Assembly (NCBI GenBank): GCA_003972865.1
Contig: QOAX01000044.1
Location: 1-10,490 of the forward strand
DNA: 10,490 bases
Direction of reading: 5' to 3'
From: Verrucomicrobiota bacterium
Lineage (GTDB): Bacteria; Verrucomicrobiota; Verrucomicrobiia; Limisphaerales; UBA1096
The stretch's first letter is position 1; each line of letters begins with the position of its first letter. Positions 1 to 5,945 of the stretch are shown here, piece after piece. The notes under the pieces are model-generated. The model searched no databases. It was not told the origin of the DNA and saw only the letters and a list, made by a program, of their open reading frames with translations. The translations under genes and the position numbers were made by a program.

Positions 1-1034
1 CGGAATTCCTCCAGGCCGTTGATCACCTGCAGCGTGCCGGACTCGTCATCGTGCAGCAGTTCGTTGGCGAACAACTCGAATCCAAGTCGCTCGAGCAGGG
101 TTAAAATCCGATCCGCTGTCTCGGAGGTGAGATGGCCCGTTCGGCGTGCGTAAACCACGTCCAGCGCGATGCCGACCGCAACCGCTTCGCCGTGCCGGAT
201 CCGGTATTCGGAAAGTTGCTCGAGCTTGTGGGCCGCCCAGTGTCCGAAATCGAGCGGGCGGGCCGAGCCGAACTCGAACGGGTCGCCCGAGGTGGCGATG
301 TGGTTGATGTGTAGTTCGGCGCAGCGATGGATCAGTTGCCGCATCGGTTCTGGCGAGAAGGCCGCCAGCGCCTCGGCGTTGCCCTCGATCCACTCGAAGA
401 ACTCCCGGTCGCGGATGAGCGCCACCTTCACTGCCTCGATGTAGCCGTTGCGCTTGTCCCGATCGTTGAGCGAGGAGAGTAGGTCGAAATCATTGATCAC
501 CGCATACGGTGGGGCGAAGGCTCCGATGAAATTCTTTTTGCCGAAGGCGTTGATTCCGTTTTTCACGCCGACGCCGGAATCGGCCTGGCTTAGCGTGGTG
601 GAGGGGATCCGCACGTGGCGCACGCCGCGATGCGCGGTGGAAGAGGCCAGCCCGGCCATGTCCAGCAGTGCGCCTCCGCCGACCGCGATCACGTAGCTGT
701 GGCGGTCGATGTGGTGCATCTCGATTTTGGAATGAATTTCCGAGACGTGAAAATAGGAGTTCTTCGTCCGCTCGCCGCCCTCGAATTGCATGGGGTTGCA
801 GACAAGATTCAATCGTTCGCCGTGCCGGTCGAAGTACACCCTGACCTGTTCGGCCAGGCCGGGTTGTGCTCGGCACAACGCCTCGTCCATCACCACGAGT
901 GCCCTGTGAGTTCGAGCGTCTTTGTCATCGGCGAGAGTGTCACGGAGCGTAGGGTTATCTGGGCAAAACACATTTTGAGTGAACCGCACCTGATGCCGGT
1001 AGGTCACGTTGATCTGTCGCTCAATCAAGCTCAC
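1..1034 (-). CDS. EboD-like 3-dehydroquinate synthase family protein (C-terminus cut by window edge)
   Basis: This is a sugar-phosphate cyclase of the 3-dehydroquinate synthase (AroB) superfamily: NAD- and metal-dependent enzymes that cyclise sugar phosphates. Reading from a GTG at 1034, 344 residues are visible before the frame runs off the left edge. Seen directly: the NAD-binding GGGALLD at 119-125, the lysine/asparagine loop DSGVGVKNGIN at 152-162, FGKKN at 164-168, and the three metal ligands expected for the family, E200 (in EAVK), H265 (in DFGHW) and H281 (in RHGEAVAVG). The GVKNGIN...FGKKN...APPYAVIND version differs from housekeeping AroB (GGKTGINHPLGKN) and matches what I know of the EboD cyclase of ebo clusters (export/prenyl-type small-molecule loci). 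Sedoheptulose-7-phosphate cyclases are a less likely alternative. The frame has no ATG until codon 50, and homologues begin near the IERQINV segment, so GTG 1034 is chosen; TTG at 1028 is possible. No Shine-Dalgarno is visible. It diverges from the DUF885 gene; other ebo genes would lie to the left. Confidence 0.85.
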   Translation of the reverse strand, partial: MSLIERQINVTYRHQVRFTQNVFCPDNPTLRDTLADDKDARTHRALVVMDEALCRAQPGLAEQVRVYFDRHGERLNLVCNPMQFEGGERTKNSYFHVSEIHSKIEMHHIDRHSYVIAVGGGALLDMAGLASSTAHRGVRHVRIPSTTLSQADSGVGVKNGINAFGKKNFIGAFAPPYAVINDFDLLSSLNDRDKRNGYIEAVKVALIRDREFFEWIEGNAEALAAFSPEPMRQLIHRCAELHINHIATSGDPFEFGSARPLDFGHWAAHKLEQLSEYRIRHGEAVAVGIALDVVYARRTGHLTSETADRILTLLERLGFELFANELLHDDESGTLQVINGLEEF

Positions 1035-1087
1035 TGCGTCAGGGAAAAGTACGATGCCGGCCGGTAAATTGCCAGTTTTTTCGGTGC

Positions 1088-1099
1088 GCTTGGCCAAGC
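1088..1099. repeat. TTGGCCAA palindrome, copy 1 (full 12-mer GCTTGGCCAAGC)
   Basis: Perfect 12-base palindrome with the octamer core at 1090-1097. It is the only copy of the nine that lies outside coding sequence, in the gap between the divergent EboD-like and DUF885 genes. A half-matching TTGGCC follows at once at 1100-1105 and another at 1130-1135, so the gap is dense in this word. Confidence 0.85.
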
Positions 1100-1123
1100 T
1101 TGGCCGCTGTCAAAGGGATTCCC

Positions 1124-1138
1124 CCGGGCTTGGCCCGG
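1124..1138 (+). other. GC-only hairpin just upstream of the DUF885 start codon
   Basis: CCGGGC (1124-1129), loop TTG, GCCCGG (1133-1138) form a six-pair, all-GC stem that ends 18 bases before the ATG at 1157. No Shine-Dalgarno is visible in between. A hairpin this close to the start could affect initiation or be the 5' end of the leader. The structure is read directly; any function is inference. Confidence 0.35.
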
Positions 1139-1156
1139 TGGTACAACCGTGCCGCA

Positions 1157-2971
1157 ATGATTCGTTCCATCACGCTCGCCGTTCTGCTCCCGATCGCGGT
1201 TCCGCTTGGCCAAGCGGACGCCAACAGCGCTCGCTACCGCAAACAGTGCGCCGACATCATCGCGGCCAAGAGCCAGACGGGCGAGGGGCACCGGCTTTGG
1301 CATTTGTTCGAGGCCAACTGGGAATACCGGATGGTTGCCTCGCCGGAAGCCGCCACATGGCGCGGTTATCCCGGACAGAACCATCGCTGGAGCGACCTGT
1401 CGATGGAAGCCATCGCCGAGGGAAAGGAGGATGCGCGCCAGACACTCAAGGCGATCCTCTCCTTCGACCGGGCCAAGCTGAGCGAAGCCAACCGGTTAAA
1501 CTACGACCTGTTCCGCCGCAACGCCGAGATGGCGGTCGAGCGACAGCAGTTCCCGGGCGAGTTTCTCGCCATCAACCAAATGGACGGCCTGCCACGCGAT
1601 GTGCCGTCGATGATCGCCATGATGCCGGCGGGCAGGACCAAGGATTACGAAGACATCCTGGCGCGATTGGGCGGCATTCCCACGTTGGTCGATCAAACCA
1701 TCGCGCTGCTTCAGGAGGGGCTGACGCGCGAGATCGTGCCGCCGAAAGTGCCATTGCGTACGGTGGCGGACCAGGTTTCCGGGCAGGTGCACATCGGCCC
1801 CATGACCACGCCGATGCTTGCCAAGTTCAAAAAGTTTCCCGGCACCATCCCCGCTGCGGAGCAGGCTCGCCTGACCGAGGCGGCCAAGGCGGTTTACGCC
1901 GACGCGGTGCGTCCGGCGTTGAAGCGGCTGCACGTGTTCCTGCGTGACGAGTACGTGCCGAATTGCCGCACAACAGTCGGCCGCAGCGCGTTGCCCAACG
2001 GCAGGGCATGGTACGACTACCAAATCAGGCATTACACCACCACGACACTCAGCCCGGACGAGATTCACAACATCGGCCTGAGCGAGGTGGAGCGCATCCG
2101 CGCCGAGATGGAGGCGATTAAAAAACAGGTTGGGTTTGAGGGCGACCTGCATGCGTTCTTTGAGTTTCTCCGGACGGATCCGCAGTTTTACTACGACACC
2201 GCCGACGAGTTGCTCGCCGGTTACCGAGACATCTGCAAGCGGGCCGACCCCGAGTTGACAAAGCTGTTCCGCAACCTGCCTCGCCAGCCTTACGGTGTGA
2301 TACCGGTGCCGTCTTACATCGAGAAGTCCGTTACCACTGCCTACTACCAGCCTGGCTCGAACGATGCCGGCCGTGCCGGCTTTTTCTTTGCCAACACCTA
2401 CGACCTGAAGTCGCGTCCCAAGTGGGAGATGGAGGCGCTCTCGCTGCACGAGGCCGTGCCGGGGCACCATCTTCAGTTGGCCGTTGCCGATGAGATCGTC
2501 GGCCTGCCGGAGTTCCGCAAGTACGGCCGCTACACCGGCTACGTCGAGGGCTGGGGCCTTTACTCCGAGAGCCTCGGCGAGGAGATGGGCTTTTACACCG
2601 ACCCGTATTCCAAGTTCGGCCAGTTGACCTACGAAATGTGGCGGGCCATCCGGCTGGTGGTCGATACCGGCATCCATGCCAAGGGCTGGTCGCGCCAGCG
2701 GGCGATCGATTTCTTCAAGGCCAATGCCGGCAAAGCGGAGCACGACATCACCGTCGAGGTCGACCGCTACATCGTCTGGCCCGGCCAGGCGCTGGCCTAC
2801 AAGCTGGGCGAACTGAAACTGAAGGATCTCCGCGCTCGGGCCGCCGCCAAGCTCGGCGGCAAGTTTGACCTCCGCTCTTTTCACGACGAAATCCTGTGGA
2901 ACGGCGCCCTGCCGCTGGGCATCCTCGACCAGCGCATCGACAACTGGATCGCCGCCGAGCAGGCCAAGTGA
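1157..2971 (+). CDS. DUF885 family exported putative metallopeptidase
   Basis: A 604-residue protein of the DUF885 family (typically about 550-620 aa), annotated in many bacteria as probable zinc-dependent peptidases with no well-defined substrate. Seen directly: an N-terminal signal peptide (residues 1 to about 22, hydrophobic LAVLLPIAVPLG then a small-residue cut region), the family signature HEAVPGHHLQ at 431-440 (H431, E432 and H437/H438 as the likely metal and catalytic residues) and YVEGWGLYSE at 462-471, whose glutamates are the usual third-ligand candidates. The C-terminal GIHAKGWS segment is also typical. The frame is open back to 1100, but the ATG at 1157 is chosen because the signal peptide starts there. 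Upstream is a GC hairpin and no clear Shine-Dalgarno. The next gene lies 99 bp downstream on the same strand. Codons 17-19 (LGQ) are encoded by a TTGGCCAA copy. It probably acts in the periplasm or outside the cell. Confidence 0.85.
   Translation: MIRSITLAVLLPIAVPLGQADANSARYRKQCADIIAAKSQTGEGHRLWHLFEANWEYRMVASPEAATWRGYPGQNHRWSDLSMEAIAEGKEDARQTLKAILSFDRAKLSEANRLNYDLFRRNAEMAVERQQFPGEFLAINQMDGLPRDVPSMIAMMPAGRTKDYEDILARLGGIPTLVDQTIALLQEGLTREIVPPKVPLRTVADQVSGQVHIGPMTTPMLAKFKKFPGTIPAAEQARLTEAAKAVYADAVRPALKRLHVFLRDEYVPNCRTTVGRSALPNGRAWYDYQIRHYTTTTLSPDEIHNIGLSEVERIRAEMEAIKKQVGFEGDLHAFFEFLRTDPQFYYDTADELLAGYRDICKRADPELTKLFRNLPRQPYGVIPVPSYIEKSVTTAYYQPGSNDAGRAGFFFANTYDLKSRPKWEMEALSLHEAVPGHHLQLAVADEIVGLPEFRKYGRYTGYVEGWGLYSESLGEEMGFYTDPYSKFGQLTYEMWRAIRLVVDTGIHAKGWSRQRAIDFFKANAGKAEHDITVEVDRYIVWPGQALAYKLGELKLKDLRARAAAKLGGKFDLRSFHDEILWNGALPLGILDQRIDNWIAAEQAK
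1204..1215. repeat. TTGGCCAA palindrome, copy 2 (full 12-mer)
   Basis: GCTTGGCCAAGC with the core at 1206-1213, inside the signal-peptide coding part of the DUF885 gene. It reads as Leu-Gly-Gln (codons 17-19). Confidence 0.85.
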
Positions 2972-3006
2972 CCGCCGCTTGGGAAGCGCCTGGGTGGTGG
3001 TTAAAA

Positions 3007-3052
3007 ACCCGAAGCCGGCTTATTTTTTGTCGCATTTGAAAGCCCTTCGGGT
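3007..3052 (+). promoter_or_regulatory. Inverted repeat in the gap before the sialidase-like gene
   Basis: ACCCGAAG at 3007-3014 is the exact reverse complement of CTTCGGGT at 3045-3052, eight pairs around a 30-base loop. The loop side holds the palindrome AAGCCGGCTT (3012-3021) followed by six T residues (3023-3028). The short palindrome plus T-run could be a weak terminator for the DUF885 gene, while the larger stem could be an alternative leader structure of the next gene. Both readings are inference. A separate small hairpin, CGCTT-GGG-AAGCG at 2976-2988, follows the DUF885 stop. Confidence 0.3.
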
Positions 3053-3070
3053 GAGTCTCCTGGCCTTCGC

Positions 3071-4234
3071 ATGAGAAATCCAATTTGTCGTACCACCGTT
3101 GTAACGGCTGCAATGGCCGTTTTCGTGTCCGGTTGCAGCAGTTTGCCGTTCGGCCCGAGTTCAAACGAAGGGAAACTCAAGCCATTCCTCGGAGAGGCTT
3201 CAATGGAGCTTCAGCAGGTTTTCAAGAACCAACGATACCCGAACGTCGTCGTCGCGGCGGACGGCACGCTGGTTGCCACCTGGGGATCGGACGGCGTGGT
3301 CGCCCGGCGCAGCGAGGACGGCGGCAAAACATGGGGGCCGGAGATTACCATCGCCAAGCCCGGCTTGCAGGGCGGGGGTGTGACGGTCGACGAGAACAGC
3401 GGGGACATCATCGCCTTTGTTGAAGATCGGCATCCCCCGGCGCCCCTGACCGTGTATCGTAGCAAGGACAGCGGCATGAGTTGGCAGAAAGCGAAAACAG
3501 TAATCCATCCCGACAGCAGCGGCCGCATGCCGTCGATGCACATGAACGAGCACGGCATTACGCTGCGCCATGGTAAGCACGCCGGACGGCTGGTTCGTCC
3601 GTCGCGCCACTACGCCGCGGGCAATCGCCGGGAGGAGTGGCCGAACCACTTTACCAACGCCGTTTACAGCGATGACGGCGGCAGGACATGGCACACGAGC
3701 GAGCCGTTTCCGGAAAACGGAACCGGCGAGGCAACCGTCGCCGAGCTTTCCGACGGCACGATCTACTACAACTCACGCATCCACTGGGACAAGCGCCCGA
3801 ACAACACCCGCCGCCGCGGTGCGTACAGCAGGGATGGCGGCCGGACTTGGGGCGAATGGCACATTGTTGAGGCGTTGCCCGACGGGCATCAGCATCGTTC
3901 GTACGGCTGCATGGGCGGGTTGACCCGCCTGGCTGTCAGGGGCCGCGACATTCTCATTTTCAGCAACCTCGACACTCCCAACGCCAAGCGCGAGAAGATC
4001 ACGGTTTGGGCAAGCTTCGACGCCGGCAAAACCTGGCCGGTGAAGCGCCTGGTGTTTGACGGGCCAAGCGCGTACTCCTCGATGACCTCCGGCCGCCCGG
4101 GCACGGGTACCGAAGGTTGGATTTATCTCCACTTCGAGGGCGGCCCGAAAGGCGGCTCCACCGTGGCCAAATTCAACTTGGCTTGGCTGCTTGAAGGCAC
4201 GCCAACCGGCGATGGCGCAGTGCCGAAACTCTGA
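3071..4234 (+). CDS. Sialidase-fold (BNR/Asp-box) lipoprotein
   Basis: A 387-residue predicted lipoprotein of the sialidase/neuraminidase superfamily (six-bladed propeller, GH33-like), which would cleave or bind terminal acidic sugars at the cell surface or in the periplasm. Seen directly: a signal sequence with lipobox VSGC and lipidated Cys22, and five Asp-boxes of the S-x-D-x-G-x-T/S-W type at 81-88, 131-138, 200-207, 253-260 and 315-322. Candidate active-site residues by family pattern are R55 in RYPN (first arginine, RIP-like), E220 or E225 before the SDGT turn, R236 and Y335 in AYSSM. Whether it cleaves sialic acid is not shown: many verrucomicrobial and planctomycetal homologues are sialidase family proteins of unknown specificity. 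The ATG at 3071 is fixed by the lipoprotein signal; no Shine-Dalgarno is visible. It is convergent with the sulfatase, 32 bp between stop codons. Confidence 0.85.
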   Translation: MRNPICRTTVVTAAMAVFVSGCSSLPFGPSSNEGKLKPFLGEASMELQQVFKNQRYPNVVVAADGTLVATWGSDGVVARRSEDGGKTWGPEITIAKPGLQGGGVTVDENSGDIIAFVEDRHPPAPLTVYRSKDSGMSWQKAKTVIHPDSSGRMPSMHMNEHGITLRHGKHAGRLVRPSRHYAAGNRREEWPNHFTNAVYSDDGGRTWHTSEPFPENGTGEATVAELSDGTIYYNSRIHWDKRPNNTRRRGAYSRDGGRTWGEWHIVEALPDGHQHRSYGCMGGLTRLAVRGRDILIFSNLDTPNAKREKITVWASFDAGKTWPVKRLVFDGPSAYSSMTSGRPGTGTEGWIYLHFEGGPKGGSTVAKFNLAWLLEGTPTGDGAVPKL

Positions 4235-4253
4235 GCAACAACTTTAGTCCAGA

Positions 4254-4294
4254 CGGACGCTGCGTGCTACGGGGCGCTGCGTCCGCTCGTTTTG
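4254..4294 (+). terminator. Rho-independent terminator of the sialidase-like gene
   Basis: CGGACGC (4254-4260) pairs with GCGTCCG (4279-4285); after one mismatch, GCG/CGC extend the stem inward (4262-4264 with 4275-4277). CTCGTTTTG follows with a short T-run at 4290-4293. It sits 20 bases after the stop of the plus-strand gene and overlaps the last codons of the minus-strand sulfatase. The minus side lacks a T-run, so it looks directional. Confidence 0.6.
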
Positions 4295-5823
4295 TATTCT
4301 TCCAGCTTCCCCTTGAGCGCCTTCACGATCTCGGGGTACTCGTTGTACAGGTTGGTCGTTTCGCCGGGATCCTTGGCCAGGTCGTAAAGTTGGCCCGGCG
4401 CGTCAGGCGCGCGTTCCGGCAGGGCGAACTGTTTCATGCCCCATTCGCCTTCGCGCCCGTAGTTGTTTCCGCCGGAGCCCTTGTGGTCGAGGTACTTCCA
4501 GTTGCCATGGCGAATGGCCAGGGCCAGGCTGATCGTCTGGTGCAGTGTGTATTCGCGGATCGGCTTGTCGCCTGCTTGGCCAAGCAGCACCGGCAAAATG
4601 TTGTAGCTGTCCTCGGCGGCGTTCGGCGGAATGGTTGCGCCGGTCAACGCCGCACAGGTGGCCATCACGTCGGTGAGGCAGATGGTTTGCGCGGAGGTGC
4701 TGCCGTCTTTGATCTTCTTCGGCCAGCGCGCGATGAACGGCACCCGGTGGCCGCCTTCCCATTGGTCGCGCTTGATGCCGCGCCATGGCCGGGCGCCGTC
4801 GTGCTTGTGGGTTTTGCGCATGTCGATGACGGTTGGCACCTCCGGCCCGTTGTCGCTCGAAAAGATCACCAGCGTGTTTTCGCCGTAGCCAAGCTGGTCG
4901 AGTTTCGACATCAACCGGCCGACGACATAGTCCAACTCGAAGATGAAGTCGCCGTGCGGCCCAGCCTCGGTTTTGCCCTTGAACGCGCGCCCGGCGAAGG
5001 AGGGCAAATGCACCGCCTGCGCGGAGTGGAACAGGAAGAACGGCTTGTCGGGCGATTTCTGCTTGTGACTCTCCAGAAACTCGAGGCTCTTTTGCAGGAA
5101 GACCATGTCCACCTCCTCGAGGTCGAAGCCGGGTGCGATCATGCCGGGGCGGTTGTCCCGGGAGTAGGGGTGCTTGGGCAGCGGTTTGCGATCGACAATG
5201 CGCGTTGGCGGCATGGGGATTTTGTCGCCGTCGATGTAGGCATAAAGCCAGTCGGTCGTCGGACAGCAGGCGGTGCCGAAAAATTGATCAAACCCGCGGT
5301 CAATCGGCCCGCCGGTGATCGGCTGCGAGTAATCGATCCGCTTCACTGCCTCGAGTCCGTTCTTGGTGATCGGCTTTCCGTCCTTGTCGTAAAACGTCAG
5401 CCCAATATGCCACTTGCCAAACATGGCGGTCGTGTAACCCTGATCACGGAGCATGCCGGCTATTGTGAGTCGATCTTCCTTGATGAGACACGGCCCTCCG
5501 GCACCGGTGAAGACACCCTTCATGCCGTTGCGAAAGGCCATCCGGCCGGTGAGCAGGCTGTACCGGGTCGGCGTGCAGACGGTGGACGGGCTGTGGGCGT
5601 CGGTGAAGCGCATGCCCTCCCTGGCCAGGCGGTCGATGTTTGGGGTGGGCGCCTTGGCTTCGGGGTTGTAACAGCCGACATCGCCGTACCCGAGATCGTC
5701 GGCGAGGATGAAAACGATGTTTGGCTTGGCCTCATGATGATCGGCCATCGCCGCGATTGGCCAAGCGGCGAGCAGGCCGAGGCCAAGCGCCGCGCTGCGG
5801 AGTAATGTCCTGAAAGGGTTCAT
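4267..5823 (-). CDS. Exported sulfatase (formylglycine, Cys-type)
   Basis: A 518-residue type I sulfatase of the alkaline-phosphatase superfamily, hydrolysing sulfate esters of polysaccharides or small molecules. Seen directly: a signal peptide (residues 1 to about 27, ending AAMA), the metal-binding ADDLGYGD with D42 and D43, the sulfatase signature CTPTR starting at C83 (the cysteine oxidised to formylglycine) with LLTGR after it, GKWHIG at 136-141 (K137, H139), and SSDNG at 322-326 with the metal ligands D324 and N325. The C-terminal subdomain is present (LYDLAKDPGETTNL), so the gene looks full length. A formylglycine-generating or anaerobic sulfatase-maturing enzyme is required and is not in this window. 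The ATG at 5823 is fixed by the signal peptide; no Shine-Dalgarno is seen. It is divergent from the CehA-like gene, convergent with the sialidase-like gene, and contains two TTGGCCAA copies. The polysaccharide target cannot be read from sequence. Confidence 0.93.
   Translation of the reverse strand: MNPFRTLLRSAALGLGLLAAWPIAAMADHHEAKPNIVFILADDLGYGDVGCYNPEAKAPTPNIDRLAREGMRFTDAHSPSTVCTPTRYSLLTGRMAFRNGMKGVFTGAGGPCLIKEDRLTIAGMLRDQGYTTAMFGKWHIGLTFYDKDGKPITKNGLEAVKRIDYSQPITGGPIDRGFDQFFGTACCPTTDWLYAYIDGDKIPMPPTRIVDRKPLPKHPYSRDNRPGMIAPGFDLEEVDMVFLQKSLEFLESHKQKSPDKPFFLFHSAQAVHLPSFAGRAFKGKTEAGPHGDFIFELDYVVGRLMSKLDQLGYGENTLVIFSSDNGPEVPTVIDMRKTHKHDGARPWRGIKRDQWEGGHRVPFIARWPKKIKDGSTSAQTICLTDVMATCAALTGATIPPNAAEDSYNILPVLLGQAGDKPIREYTLHQTISLALAIRHGNWKYLDHKGSGGNNYGREGEWGMKQFALPERAPDAPGQLYDLAKDPGETTNLYNEYPEIVKALKGKLEEYKTSGRSAP
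4574..4585. repeat. TTGGCCAA palindrome, copy 3 (full 12-mer)
   Basis: GCTTGGCCAAGC, core 4576-4583, inside the sulfatase gene, where it reads Leu-Gly-Gln on the minus strand (residues 414-416). Confidence 0.85.
5757..5764. repeat. TTGGCCAA palindrome, copy 4
   Basis: Octamer core inside the sulfatase signal-peptide coding region, flanked as GATTGGCCAAGC on the plus strand. Read on the minus strand it gives Ala-Trp-Pro-Ile (residues 20-23), a different frame from copies 2 and 3. Confidence 0.85.
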
Positions 5824-5847
5824 AAAGCGTGGTTTAGACCGACCGGG

Positions 5848-5859
5848 AGCCTACAGGCT
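5848..5859. promoter_or_regulatory. Interrupted palindrome in the divergent gap (possible operator)
   Basis: AGCCT-AC-AGGCT is a perfect inverted repeat (5 + 5 bases, two-base centre). It lies 24 bp upstream of the sulfatase start in the 122-bp gap shared with the CehA-like gene. Its symmetry and position fit a repressor or activator site for a divergent pair, but it is short and could be chance. No regulator gene is in the window. Confidence 0.25.
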
Positions 5860-5945
5860 GCCACCCGCCTGGAGAAGCCGAAACTTTGAAGAACGCTTGA
5901 CCTGGGGAGTGGGCTTGGCAGTTTTGTTCTTCACTCATCAGGGCG

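Noticed and set aside
615..1067. A 150-codon open frame on the plus strand over the EboD-like gene
   Set aside because: It is codon-in-register with the minus-strand cyclase, which has all three metal ligands; the plus product is not recognisable.
1496..2884. A 462-codon open frame on the minus strand opposite the DUF885 gene
   Set aside because: It is a shadow of the plus-strand gene, which has a signal peptide and the HEAVPGHH signature; the antisense product shows no family features.
4371..4664. TGGCCA words at 4374, 4515 and 4659 as further iterated palindromes
   Set aside because: They lack the outer T...A pair, so they were not counted as copies of TTGGCCAA; they are at the level expected in GC-rich DNA.
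4264..5805. A 513-codon open frame on the plus strand opposite the sulfatase
   Set aside because: It mirrors the sulfatase almost end to end, has no recognisable protein features, and the minus-strand frame has a full set of sulfatase motifs. Long antisense frames are expected in GC-rich genes.
5897..5925. TTGACC as a -35 box for the CehA-like gene
   Set aside because: At 16-18 bases spacing the -10 position reads AGTTTT or similar, a poor match; one hexamer is not enough to call a promoter.
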